64,000 nt of DNA from Rostratula benghalensis (taxonomy: Eukaryota > Chordata > Aves > Charadriiformes > Rostratulidae): the NCBI GenBank assembly GCA_013399305.1, contig VXAI01000139.1:1500539-1564538 (forward strand). Reading direction: 5' to 3'. Positions 1 through 12,718 of the stretch are shown one piece after another. A program made the translations under genes and the position numbers. The stretch's first letter is position 1, and every line of letters starts with the position of its first letter. Under the pieces are notes generated by a model that was given only the letters and a program-made list of their open reading frames with translations, was not told where the DNA came from and made no database searches.

Positions 1-1706
1 TTATAAACTGTGTGTTTAATATTTGCATATCCTCTTAAACACACCAACATCTCTAAAACTCTACAATGCATAGTAGCTAATTGCACTGAGAAACATATAA
101 GAGCTTTTCAAGTTTTCCTAGGATAAATAATAGAAAAGAGCATGAGATTAAGAAGACTCTGGAAGTCTCATATAAAGAAGACTACGGATCAATAGTACTG
201 ATTAATTTCTCATTGTATGGAATTAATCTGGCAGCTTGCTCTGCAGACAGTGTGAGAGACAGGGACATTGGGTCAATGTGCTGACCACCATTGAATATTA
301 GCAGAGGGAGACTCTGGTAACCCCGACTAAGCCTTGAGGCAAGTGGTCATGTTAATATTGAGGTAAAGCGATTATTTTAATTTTCTGTTTAATGCAAAAA
401 GGAGTATAAAACATTGTTTGCAATGTATTACTAAAGGTCCTGAAACATAGAATGGGAAAATAGTGAATAATTTCTAGTTTAATAAAAACACTTAGTCCCT
501 TTCTTACTTCAACAGATCAAAGTTCCTTTGCGGTCAAAGATATAATGAATGCAAAAAGCTGATGGAGAAGTTATTCTCCTATTCTCTCTACTATGACACT
601 CTTGAGGCTAGAAGGGGCTACTGCAACCATCGGCACTAATCTCTTGCATTCATAACCTTCATATCAATCCCAGATATCCTAAAAGGCCTTGATCTGATGT
701 GTTCAACTGATATAGGGCAGTTGTTCCAATGGACAGCTACTGTCTCTTTTAAAACATGCTGTTTCTGAACTGATTTGGTTTTAATTTTCAGCCAACAGCC
801 AGTCGATCTCATTATGTTGCTCACATAAAAGACCTGAAATCATTGGAAATCTCTTCCAAATGTAGGTGTTTATAGAATATAACCAGGAGAGATAAACAAC
901 GTATAATATGTAAATATAAACAAGAGAGACAACGCTTCTTGTGCCTAACACTATGAAGCACAGTATCTCTTTGGAAATTTCACCAAAGCATTAGGTTTTC
1001 TCACTTACAACCATCTTCCTATCTACCAGACAATTAGTCTTCATTTGACTTACACAGGATAAGTCAATTTGGCTTAATTCTATTTTTCTGTAACAACATG
1101 TTGTACAGAATACATTAAAATTCTTAAGTGTTTTATAATTATAATAAGATTATTAATAAATATATTTGTTAAGACATATTCTCCATAAATCATCATTTGC
1201 ATTAGTAAAAATGTCTTGCCTGAGTCACTTTTGATCATATGCCATATCACATTTCTGTAATTTTATTAGGGGCAAATATCAATTTTACAGACTTATACTT
1301 ACCTGAGTCGTTCAATTTACAATTAAAAATACAGGCACAGCTTAGCTTTTGTAGTAAAAACCAAAAATTACTTTTGAGAGGGATTATTTCACCTTAGTCC
1401 TACTTCTGCATCAAACAGAAAGCTCATCTTTATTATAATAAAACAGAAACATGCCATCTTTCTTCTTCTCAATAGTAACTTAATGAAAAAATCTGCTCTC
1501 TTTTGTATCACGATTGATGATTTTTAAATTTTTATCTTCTCTTGGGCCTACATCATGTTTAGAAGTTTTTTTATATCCCTTTAATGCTTTCATTAATGTA
1601 AGTGCTTTTGACTTAACAAGGCCATAAGCTATGAATTCTCAAACACTGCTTTTAAGAAAAATGTGTGTATTCATACATGACTGATTTCTAATTTTTATTT
1701 TTTAAG

Positions 1707-1788
1707 CTTCCAAACTGCAGGAAAATTTGGTTGGACTATTGCAGAGGTTGTTACTGGAGATGTTCCAGGACCCCTTGTTTTTTGGAAT
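1707..1788 (+). other. Exon-like segment with strong splice-site matches, unknown gene
   Basis: On the plus strand, opposite to KCNH5, a T-rich tract (TTTTTATTTTTTAAG) precedes an 82-bp segment that ends GGAAT|GTAAGT, a full donor consensus. All three frames are open; one reads FQTAGKFGWTIAEVV and then TGDVPGPLVFWN. I do not recognise any of the three peptides and see no neighbouring plus-strand exon. It may be a cryptic exon, a noncoding-RNA exon or chance. With 82 bp the open frames carry little weight; the donor and acceptor are the main signal. Confidence 0.2.
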
Positions 1789-4700
1789 GTAAGTTAATTT
1801 TGTCCCTAAGGAATAAAAGCCACTTGGATGCAAAGCAGCATATTATTGATTTCCTCACAAATACAGAGTTAAATACAGAGTATTAAAAGTGAACACTCAA
1901 AGCGTTACTCTTTTTATAGACACAACAAACATATCTATCATCACACACTGTAATATCAAGAGACAGAAATGCACAGAAAAAGCCAGTCTTAGAAAGCATA
2001 ATTCAGGAAATTTCTGATATCATGATAAAGAGATCCTCCTAATGACATATTACTATATGGACATATGGAGATATCATTTATCAACTAGTACAGCAGTAAA
2101 TGAGTAGTGATCCAAGAGTTAGCCAGGAACAAATATTCTTTATTTCCGTTTTCTTATCTGCTACGCTGCAAGTACTGAGAACAGAGAATGAAATAGATGA
2201 CAATTAAAAGAAATACTTAATATTAAACAATTTAGCAAAGGCACTTTGAGTGATAAAGTTAAATGTAGAAAATAGAGGGGGGAAAAAAAGCAAAGACAAC
2301 CTCAATATTCAGATACGCGTTTGCTGTATAGGCAAAGTGCAGGACTTCATGAGCTCCAACCTGCCTTTGCAGCACTTCTTTTTCTGTTGACAAATACCAG
2401 CATTATGAATTCAGAAGAAGTCTCAGATATGCCACCAGCTTTTCCTGCTTGCAAAGATGATATGTAATGGGATATAGGATCACAGACAGCATTTGGAAGC
2501 TAATGATAAATAGTCCAAAGATCCAGAGATCCAAACGAGCGCTTCAAATTCAGATAAAGATTCTTTTGAAAATGATGCTTTATTGTCAATACAAGACTTG
2601 AACGTTCTTATTGTGAAATGGTTTTACTGAGATCTCAGCATATTTAAAGCAACATGCCACTGAAAAGACATAAACTAGTAGCAACATGGTTGCACGTGAG
2701 CCCATACGGTGTACAAATGCACACACATGGGTGCAAAAGAAAAATTCAGCTTAAGGGAGAGGATATCTGGTAACGCTCTGAAATCCCTGCAAGACTTCAT
2801 GTCAGCAGAACCAAAGATCAGCTGGAACACTTGTTCTGGCCTGTGTATTATTTCGGTAGCATATCAAAACCCACCAAGGCAAATTTCTGAAGAGGAAATT
2901 TCCTTGGAGATTTCAAGACCTTTCTCAGTGAAACTTGCAGTTTATAAACTAGGCAGGATAAAGGTTGCTGACTGCAAGACTTTACTAACTGATGGTTTTG
3001 GAGCACAGGACTTGGTCTGCAGGGACCAGACGCTCGTGCTGCTACAGAAGCCACTCTGCGATAAATCTGTAGCCACAGTCTTCATAGTCAGCTTTTCCAT
3101 AAATATCCAAGCAGCATGAAAGAACAGAACCTGCTACACTTCAATGCAAAATCAGAGGAGAAAGTTGAATTCTACCCAGAGGAAAATCTTGACTGGCTGT
3201 GTAAGCTGTGTTTCTACCAGGAAAGAAGCAAGGCTCCACGCCACACATGAACAGTACACACATATCTATAAAGACTTGAAAAACTACAGAGCTGGAGAAG
3301 AAAAAGTAAAGCACAGAATAACACTTATCATCTCCCATCTTTGCACAGAAAATTAAACCTATTCAAAGTCAATATGAGATGATTGCTGAGCTCTGCCATC
3401 ACCTGTCTCGCAGCTGACACACAGCCCAACACAACGCCACCCAATGCAGAGATTCAACACTGCTGTCGTATCTAAAGAGCCTATAGCAAATATAAAATGC
3501 TGACAGTGAGAGAAAAGCTTGTGATTGTTGCTAGAGATTCAGAAAGGCAGTAACCTGCTCTGAAGTCTCACAGAGAACTGGCACAAAACATCTCACTATC
3601 TTCTCAGCTCAAGATCTGTAAGGGAAGGATAAAATTCCCAGGGAGGTTCCACCTGATTTTTTTCCCCTTTCCCATCCATTTCCTCAGCATGCTCAGGCAG
3701 TTTAAGATAAGCCCCTTAAACAGCTCAAAGAACTCTATGGGGAGCAGGGATTAAAGTACTCAAAAGAAAAGCAAATGAATTGAAACAAAACCTGTACCGA
3801 TTAAGACTTAATGTGTCCAAACAGTATCTTCTAGGACAGGTTTAAGGATTTTTAAAAAAATCTTCCCCAGCTGGAAAACAGCATAGTATGTCTTAGCAAA
3901 TATTACAGAATCTGTTAAGATTTGTTAACAAAAAGGAAAGGGGCCAGTGAATCATGAATCCTATGTATGAACGCAATTCTCTTTCAGCACATAGGGTTGT
4001 TACTTTTTTGGGATTGTAGCTATGGGGTATCTGACTGATACTCAAGTGAAGAGCTTAGTCTCAGTCACAGCAGTGGAATAACAAGGACAGTTTCCTAAAT
4101 GAACAACCACAAGAAATATTTCAGATATTAAAAAATGTCAGCTCTGACAATAAATAAGTACCTCCAACTTCTAAGCAGTTATAGGTCACAGTTTTTTTTT
4201 TATTTTGTGGTGAAAGGCCACTGTGGATTTTCAGACATATTCAGCAGTCATAATCAATGTAAGTTATTTCAAAAAAACTCCTTAATCCCCTTCAGGCACT
4301 TGATCAAGTTATTCAGATTTTTAGAAGGATTTGGCTCATTTGTGTGTTGAATTCTTTTGCAGACCTGGCTAAAACATTAATATTCAGCACTGGATGAATG
4401 CCAAAGATACAAAGGTAAGAAAATAGCTGATTGGCAAATCACAGAAAATTTTCTTGTAATAATCAGGCAATTTTGTAAGTAACTCAAAGGGGATGTATGG
4501 AACTGAGCAGTTATTAACCCTGCATGCATTAGGGTAATATTTAATACATCACTGAATATCTTGGCACTAAGAACTGAATTTCAGCAGTAGTGGTGTGCTC
4601 CACTTTAATTGCAAGAAAATCCAAGGTGACTTGCATTTAAATGCTCAGAAGCCAAGATCTGAATATCCAGACTAATAAACTGAGTTTGGCTTGTTTTCTT

Positions 4701-5739
4701 GTTAACAACACACAATGCGAAACAGTGATCGGAATGGTTAGATTTAGTGGTATAGTAACAAAATTAACCACTTTTAACTGAGTAAAAAGCATTGAAGATA
4801 TTAAAAAACATCCTAGAGACTGACTCTTGATTATATTAGATTCAGAATTTTCAATACAAATAGAATCTGGCTAAAGGTCTGAAAAACATGGGAAGACAAG
4901 AGGCATTACCATGTGCTTTAAGGAATCAAGTGGATTACCAGCACAGGCCCTGCTGGTTATCGAACACACTGTAGCAGACTGGTAAAATTCACCAATAACC
5001 CAAAGTAGCAGACCCCACATTGCCTAAGAATTATAGGTATCTCATCACAGTTAAAGGTTTTATTGTTTTCAGTTTTGCTATAGTATCTGTCCCAAGCACA
5101 ATCATCACAGAACCTTCTAATGGGGCAAAGGATAGGAGACTACAGGGAATTCTATCATTAAAATCAGCTTTTTAGGTAAAAGACAGAAAAATAAACATCA
5201 GAAAGAGTATGGCATACATCAAAGAATATCTTAAGTCACAACATTCTTTGGAGTGACAGCTTCTGGAACAAAAGTCACCCTTGGAAGAACGGAGTCTATC
5301 AACAGTTTGTTTTATTTTGTGCTTCTTCTGGAGGTGGCTTTATTTTCTAACATGCACCATTATGTAAAGACATTCAAGGGTGAAAGCATTAAGAAAACAT
5401 CTGGATAAGATCTTCCCCTAAATGTGGTGTCTAGGAACTGACAGCCCCTCTGTCAGATCCATCCCTTTGGTGGCAGTGCCTAGGAAAATTCCCAACCCAT
5501 CCACTTAGGTATTTCTTCCCCCAGAAAATAAGCTCATGAGCTGCTCCATAGCCATGGTGTATAGCCCAGGTACTTCCTCAAATTCATAGCTTAATCTGCA
5601 TCAATCCCAAAATGAAGACATCCAAGAGGCAGAGATAATTGCAGATAATCTTTCCTGGCTCTGTGCAAGTGCATACAGGAGGTAAATAATCCATACCATC
5701 CATAAAGGTGAAACAGAAAGCCCCACTGGTGCACAGGCC

Positions 5740-5921
5740 CCGCTCTCGGACCCGTTTGAAGGACAGTGAGACCCTGACCGTCTCTCCTGCATCCCGCTCT
5801 CCAAAGAACCGTGGATTGTAACTGTACCTGGTCCTAGCTCAGCTCTGTGAGGTGAGGGAAGACTTCTTGTTCACCTCGTCCCGATCTGCAAGGAACGACC
5901 AACAACCCCGCCTCTACAACG
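5740..5921. other. CpG-rich patch in otherwise CpG-poor intron
   Basis: About 182 bp contain eleven CpG dinucleotides, far denser than the surrounding intron. No promoter motif, first exon or known repeat is recognised. Candidates are a relatively young mobile-element fragment whose CpGs have not decayed, or a small unmethylated regulatory element. Confidence 0.5.
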
Positions 5922-7999
5922 AAACAAAAATACTTGTCCAAATGATTTTTACCTTCCCTCTTCAGCAGGGAATTTTATGTAGCTGTCACACCTAGTTTTG
6001 TAGAAGTTCTCTTTGGCCATGAAGCTTGGAAGCCTTCTACCCCAGTCATCCATGAGAAAATCCAGCCAGCACTTACAGACACCTCTATGTGACGGGACAC
6101 CATAGGAATGGCAGCCTGATTCCCCTATTCATCTCAGGGTATCACCAATTATTACTACAGCCCTTGAAGATATTACTAAGAGCAAACATGACTAAACTAC
6201 ACTGTCTTTCTGGAGATTAATGTTTAATAAAGTTACTTGTGTCTATTTACCATAAACTCATCTGTCCTGTGTGAAAGCACAGTGGGCCAGCAGTGGCTGG
6301 TTTTTATACTGTGTTATTTTCCCATGATTTCCACAGTCATTGCAATGTGGAATTGGCTGTCATTATTTGAATAGCCATTGACACTTAGGTTGAGACTTCT
6401 TTCTCTTTCAATCTATGGCTTTTCTGAAGGAACTGACTATTGAAACATTATAGACACTTACTTAATTGCTTTCTGAGCAAATCTTAAGCCATACAACAGC
6501 ATAGAGGTCAAGAAGACAAAATCTTTGGGGTTTACTGACATTTCAGAACATTATCATAAGATGAGACCCTGAAATATCTGCATCTTAGTTAATGCTTAGG
6601 TTAAGCATAAACCTAATGTTAGGTTTTCGTGTATAGTGACCTATTTCTTATAGAAGAGCTAGTATCTATAATTTTTTTTCATTTGCTGCCTGGAGATTTC
6701 AATAAAAACCAAGCTATTTGAATTCAGTGTGTGTTTCATGTATCAAATTACTATTGTAAAGATTTTTTTTCAGCTGCTGAAAGATGGTCATATGCAGAAA
6801 ATGTACTGCCTCTTTTTTATCTCTCAAAAAACTAGGTTCTGCCAGATAAGAGGTACTTTTTAATATATAAGGGCTTCTTAGTTTTGTCATGTCTTTCTTT
6901 AGCTGTGCTCATTATTAGATGAATAACACTGAAACCTGTAGCATTAAATGTAAAAAAAAATAATAAAAAAAATTATCTTGTTTGAGCCACTGTTACACCA
7001 GGAGATAGAGTTCATGTGCATGTATTACATATATCATCCCAGCTGTCAGAGGATGGCTCTCATGTTTAAGTGATTTAAGGTTATGGATGAGAGGCCACTT
7101 CTTTCCCCTTAAGTAATAATAATAAAAACACTAATGCTTTTAGTGTCATTGTTAATTCCTTATTTGTGAGCACTCACAGACAGGCTGAAGCGCTGTGGTC
7201 TGAAGACAGGATTTGAAGATGAGCTATTCCCAAGGACAACACAGAAGCCAAAATTGTGTGCTTAAGGCACTGTCACTTCTCTGTGGGAGAACAAGTCCTA
7301 TTCCACATCCAAGGACAATAGAATGGGGTTTTAAAACAAATTTCTGTTCTGGGCAGTTTGCTCTCACAAGCAGCAAAGACTAGAGATCTTCATTAAACTT
7401 CCCCAATTCTAACTTCAACTTTGCCTACAGTTCCCATCACATCCTTTCCAGCTTTAGCCAAAATCTTCTTTGTGTCTATAAACTGAACCTGTCTTTCAAG
7501 AATAGATATGTGAGCTCTGATGCAATGAATCTACACATACTAAGTGGTAGTAATATGTGTTGTGGTAGTAATTCCAATGAAGTTATTAACTTATACTTTC
7601 ATTTCATGCATAGTAATTTAAAATCTTCAGTTATCAAAGAAACGCACGTGTTTATTTTTACTCCATCAAATTGCTAGGATAGTTCATCACCATAGGAATC
7701 TACTGTAAAACTTTCTTAGTACAGTTACCTTCTTATTCTTTGAATTTGGATTTCAAAACAAAGCCATTTCAGCATGCTGAGTGGCTGAACAAAATGTGTC
7801 GAAAATTGTGGCAAATGATGTTGCAAAACACATTCCAGCGTGACAATGCAGATGTATTTGCAACAGTTTAGGATGTAATACTACATGTTAGGTTGAAAAA
7901 CATCCTTAGATGATGCAACCTGAGCTGTCTCATGGAAATTGAATAATTGAGAAATTCCTCGCTAATTATAATGTCTCATTAGCATACATGTTTTGCAAG

Positions 8000-8395
8000 A
8001 TAGGAGAAGCTTATTGAAAAAATTCATAAAAATTAAGGAGAGTGGGAAATCACATGATGCAAGGATATCCAGACAACAGACTGTCAGAATCTTGTTACTG
8101 AAGCTTTGAAAACTAGACTGGAGGAAACCTCTAAGGTCATGTCCAGGCTGTCAGACAAAGCAATACAGAGAAACAATTCAAGACCTGGGGAAATAATCCC
8201 CTATTCCAGCCTACACTGGAGAGCATTATCTGGATCGGGCTACGCTGGAGAGCACTATTTGGATTGGGCAGGTCACCTGCAGTTGCAATGTAGTCCTATT
8301 AGCCCCACTGTGTCTGTGGTAATAAATCTGACTCGTCTTTGTGTACCTTGGAGGTCCCTAGCGTGTGTTCCCATTGACTTGCTGCTCTAGGGTTT
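8000..8395 (+). mobile_element. LTR-like segment (possible solo LTR of an endogenous retrovirus)
   Basis: The segment combines an internal tandem duplication (8211-8268), a polyadenylation signal (GGTAATAAATCTGACTCG, about 8320) and a downstream T/G-rich stretch (TCTTTGTGTACC) ending near GGAGGTCCCTAGCGTGTG. This layout resembles the R and U5 region of avian retroviral LTRs. I could not establish terminal TG...CA ends, a target-site duplication or a second LTR, and I see no gag, pol or env nearby. The boundaries are arbitrary; it could equally be unique DNA. Confidence 0.3.
8211..8268. repeat. 29-bp tandem duplication with four transitions
   Basis: Two adjacent 29-bp units, 8211-8239 and 8240-8268, share CTAC(A/G)CTGGAGAGCA. 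They differ at four positions, all transitions, so this duplication is older than the one at 21.9 kb. It lies inside the LTR-like segment. Confidence 0.9.
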
Positions 8396-10654
8396 GTGCA
8401 GATGGATGCAATTTAAATGCAGAGGGTCTTACAACAGGGCTTGAAGGGGCAATGAAGGAATTAATGCAAGGGAAACAATCTACTCTACATGACTAGTCTT
8501 TGAGAATGTACCACTGTTTCATCATTACTCAGATGTGACTTACAACATTTTCTGATTTGTTTTGGTGAAGGACATTGTAACACCTTCCTGAGTGGTGTGC
8601 TAAAGGTAGTAAGATTGCCTGGCTATGACACAGCTTTCCACTTTTTTGCTAAAATAAATCCTGACTTTGGCTAAGGTACTGCAGCTGAAAGCAAACTGCA
8701 TGATCCTTGCACTCATACAGACTCAGGGATGTTCAGTGTGGGCACTACGGGCCACTGGTGCTGTTGCTTTTGCAGACTTGCAGGCTGTAAGGAATACAAA
8801 ACACCAAAATATTCAAACCGGTGCTCAAGTTCTTACTTTTATCTTGTCTCTGTTCTTCTGTAACATGGGATTTTCTGGGAAGCTCGATTAGATGCAACTA
8901 CTGATGTCCAGATGCAGAGGTTCCTGAAATCCTTCCACTGTTTTAAATAGGTTTTGGATCCAGGCCTAAGTTTAGGCAAGTCTTTACCAAGGGAAAATTG
9001 TTAAAACCTAAGTCACAGATTTTACAGCCATATTAATTATGTAGCTAAGCAGCCACAACTGTCTTACAGACGAGAGAACACTGCTTACCATGAGTTGAAG
9101 ATTATGGCTCTAACTGCATTTTATAATCTATAAAACTGGATATGCGGAAACTATGGAAGGAAATTTCAGTAATTAAAGCATAGGTTCTCCTAATTAACTG
9201 AAAAGCATCATTAAAATCTAATGAAACTGTAGTGGAATAATACAGGATTCTGGCTTAACTGCAAGGAGATAAATGCAAATGAAAGTTGAATTTTCACATG
9301 GTTTTGAGTTTACACAATAGGACTGAATACATTTATAGTAGTTTACAATATAAAAGCTCACTTTTAACACTGTATGAATCAGCATTGGGAAGTTAGGATA
9401 TTAGTGTATAAGAAGTTAACATATTAAAGAATATAACATACTGAAGCACAAGAATCAAAGAAATCAAAATCCTTGTTACTTAAAAAAGTATTTGCAATGA
9501 TAAACTCAGTTTCACAGCAGACAAATAATAAGACAACTGCTGTTGCATCAGCATGATTTAAGACTAAATTTGTCAATGTAGTGACTTCATCTTGGCATTT
9601 CTGAACAAGCTGCACCATCATCCCATATTATACAATAGAATCATCTGAGGCAAGAACTTAAAGCTCTGCAAGCACTAGACATTTTAAGATATTAATCTGC
9701 CACGACACTTCCTTACCCTCTCTCTACACTTGCCTTTTAAGTTCTTAGGAGTGATATTTTCATGGAAACCAGAGCTTGAGTGCCTAACTTCACGTACCAG
9801 GTCCACAGAAGCCTCATGCATCGTCGATCTCCACTGACAAAAAATCTAGACCTAAAAATGTTATATCTTGCCTACATTCAAGGTATTGCAGGTGGGAACC
9901 CTTCCATCTAACTTCAGGTCTCTAAAAATTCCAAGGCTAGATAGATTCACTTCACGTATCATGGAGAAAGACTGGCCCTGAGGACAATTAAATTGGTCTG
10001 CCCTGGCACACAATGAATCACCCTCTAGACAACCTTCGCTTTTGATCAGCTTTTCAAGAAACCTAAATGACCAGTCCTTTCTGAGGGCTAAAGTCCTGTA
10101 GGACTTCTACCCTGCATGGCTGCCAGCAGTGCACATCTCCCTACCAAAGGCCTTAAGTTCTAGCCAAGAGGTCTTATCTCAAGATCAGTCTCTACTGCTG
10201 TTAAGCCCCATACTAATTATGCTGATGGCCTGGGCATCAGCAAAAGGTCCAAGCCAATCAAACTCATTTCACTGCAACTCACAGATGTCAATACTTTTCA
10301 GAATAATATTGATGTAGGTGAGACACCAAATTGTGTTCTTGGACTAATTTTAAGACCAATTTCCCATTGATTTCAGTAGTTAAGTACATTAAAATTTTTA
10401 CTATTTAGGCAAAGTAAGATTGGAAAGCAGATAACATTTACCAGAATGGAAAATAAAGGCATATTTCCAAAGCAGCAAAACAGTCCTTTTTTAAAACATC
10501 CAGATTTTGATCCAAACACAAACACAATAATGGAGTAGCATGCAGTTAAGAATTTGTTAGTAAGTTATATGCTGTTACACAGTCCTGTTTCTAAGACAGC
10601 AGACACAAAATGAACACAAAATCTTGCCAGCTAAATTGTTACCTCATGTATTCA

Positions 10655-10879
<225 letters not shown>

Positions 10880-12689
10880 TTAAAAATAAATACGTAAGCT
10901 CCAGTAACTGCTACTCATAATTCAAGGATAACTTCAAAGGATTTTATGTATGGTTACAAAATACTGCAAATGTATATGTGTAAACTGAACATTTCTATTC
11001 ATGCACAAACATACATGCACGGAGTTATTTACTGAATTTACCCATACAGCTTATACAGCCACTCAGTCTGCATTAATTTACAGAATCAGTCATACAGATG
11101 ATGTCAACACAGGGAGTGGTGCTTTTTTAACCCTATACTAACCCAAACTAATTTTTAAATGTAGCTGCAGCCTACCAGTAAACCTTGAAGACACTATCCA
11201 AAGAATCACAGGGACCTCCTGTATGGGAGGGAAGGGCATCAGTCCCAAATAAGAAATGAAATGCAGAAGAAAGGAACCTGGAAAGCCTGGCAAGGAGATA
11301 TCAGTACAAATGGGGTTCTGTGTCAATGGCTGAGGCGTGTACAAGAAAGATTCAGAGTGCCATTCTCACAGCCAGCCCCAACAGACTCTAGATGCCAGTC
11401 ACTAATTATTCCAAAAAGAGAAAAATTGGATTAGTGAATAATGTAAAGTCCCAAGTTTCCCTCACTGCTGAGGACAATTCACCAGGGCAGGAGGAGGACA
11501 TGGTAGAGTAGGAAGCACTACCTCAAACTCATTCCTGGAGTTATCTTGTCCTCTAGTTTGATTCTCTTTTTTCCAAACATGCCAGTCGAGTTGTGCAACA
11601 CCAAACAATGACATGACATATTAAAGAAAATCACATTTTAACTAGGCCTTTCCAACTGAAAAGGTGTCAACCTCAGTATACTACTACAAGTGTAAGGGAG
11701 TGAAAAGTATTTAATGGAGAACAGGTAATTTCCTAAGCCTAAATTCAGTAAAACATTTAAGCAAACACTTAAATGCATACCTTGGCTAGTGCTGTCTTGA
11801 AAGATGGTCTTAAAGTCAAGCAAGTTTAAGGTGCTGTATTGAGTCACAATGTAATTACCCTTGCAAGAAAGCCCAAAATTACTTTCTTCCATTAGGCATT
11901 ACAGATTTTGCAGAAAAGAGAATTATTCTGGTATCTCGTAACACCAATGTGCGGCACTTCACTTTACTTCAGCTCTTGACTTTATGAAATATACAGAAAT
12001 GTGCCTGTCATTTTTAATAATCTTTGCTCCAAGGTAGTTTACAGCACAACGCAGCTATGCATTTTCCTACTGCTTTTTTGAAAAACAACTGCAGCCTACA
12101 AATGGCAAGAAACACCCCACTGTGAAAGGAAAAAAAAAACATGAAAGCCTTCCATCTCTCAGTACATAGCATCTTCCCTCTACACCACAAATTTCTACTT
12201 CATTCCAGAAAACTCACTTGGGTTTCATACTCTTTTACTCTTGTTTATCAACCCTATTTGAGAAGTGGTGTTTTTAAAGCAATATGGTGCTTTCTTAAAA
12301 CCCGTTGAACAGAAAAATTGTACTTTCATTTCTCACACTGCTTTTTATTACACCTGTGTAAGAATTAGATGCTGAAGTTCATCAGAAATATGATGTTCAT
12401 TAAGTCTTGGGATTTTTCAACTCAACACACAAGATCATATCAAACAAGGTCACTGTAGCAAAGATGTTTCAGTTTAGAAAGCACAGCAGATTAATACTCT
12501 ATGTAATATCCAGAAATAAAGCTCTTTACAGGGGTAGTGTTTTTTCTTTGCTTTATTCATCCTTGCATCACATCTGCTAGCTACTGAAAGATTTTCTCTA
12601 CCATTGTACCCATTCAGATATATAGCAACACTCAGAGTATAAAAGCATGTGGATTATAAAAATATCTAGATGGATGAGTGCCACCCAAC

Positions 12690-12718
12690 TTTTTTTCTTT
12701 CTTTTTTCTTTTTTTTCC
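12690..12718. repeat. Pyrimidine-rich simple repeat (Tn interrupted by C)
   Basis: The stretch is made of T runs broken by single C bases (TTTTTTTCTTTCTTTTTTC and onward). The lysine-rich peptides readable on the minus strand here are artefacts of this tract. Confidence 0.8.

Noticed and set aside
2709..3119. 136-codon open frame on the plus strand
   Set aside because: No domain, signal or low-complexity pattern is recognisable, and frames of this length are expected by chance in 64 kb of AT-rich DNA read in six frames.
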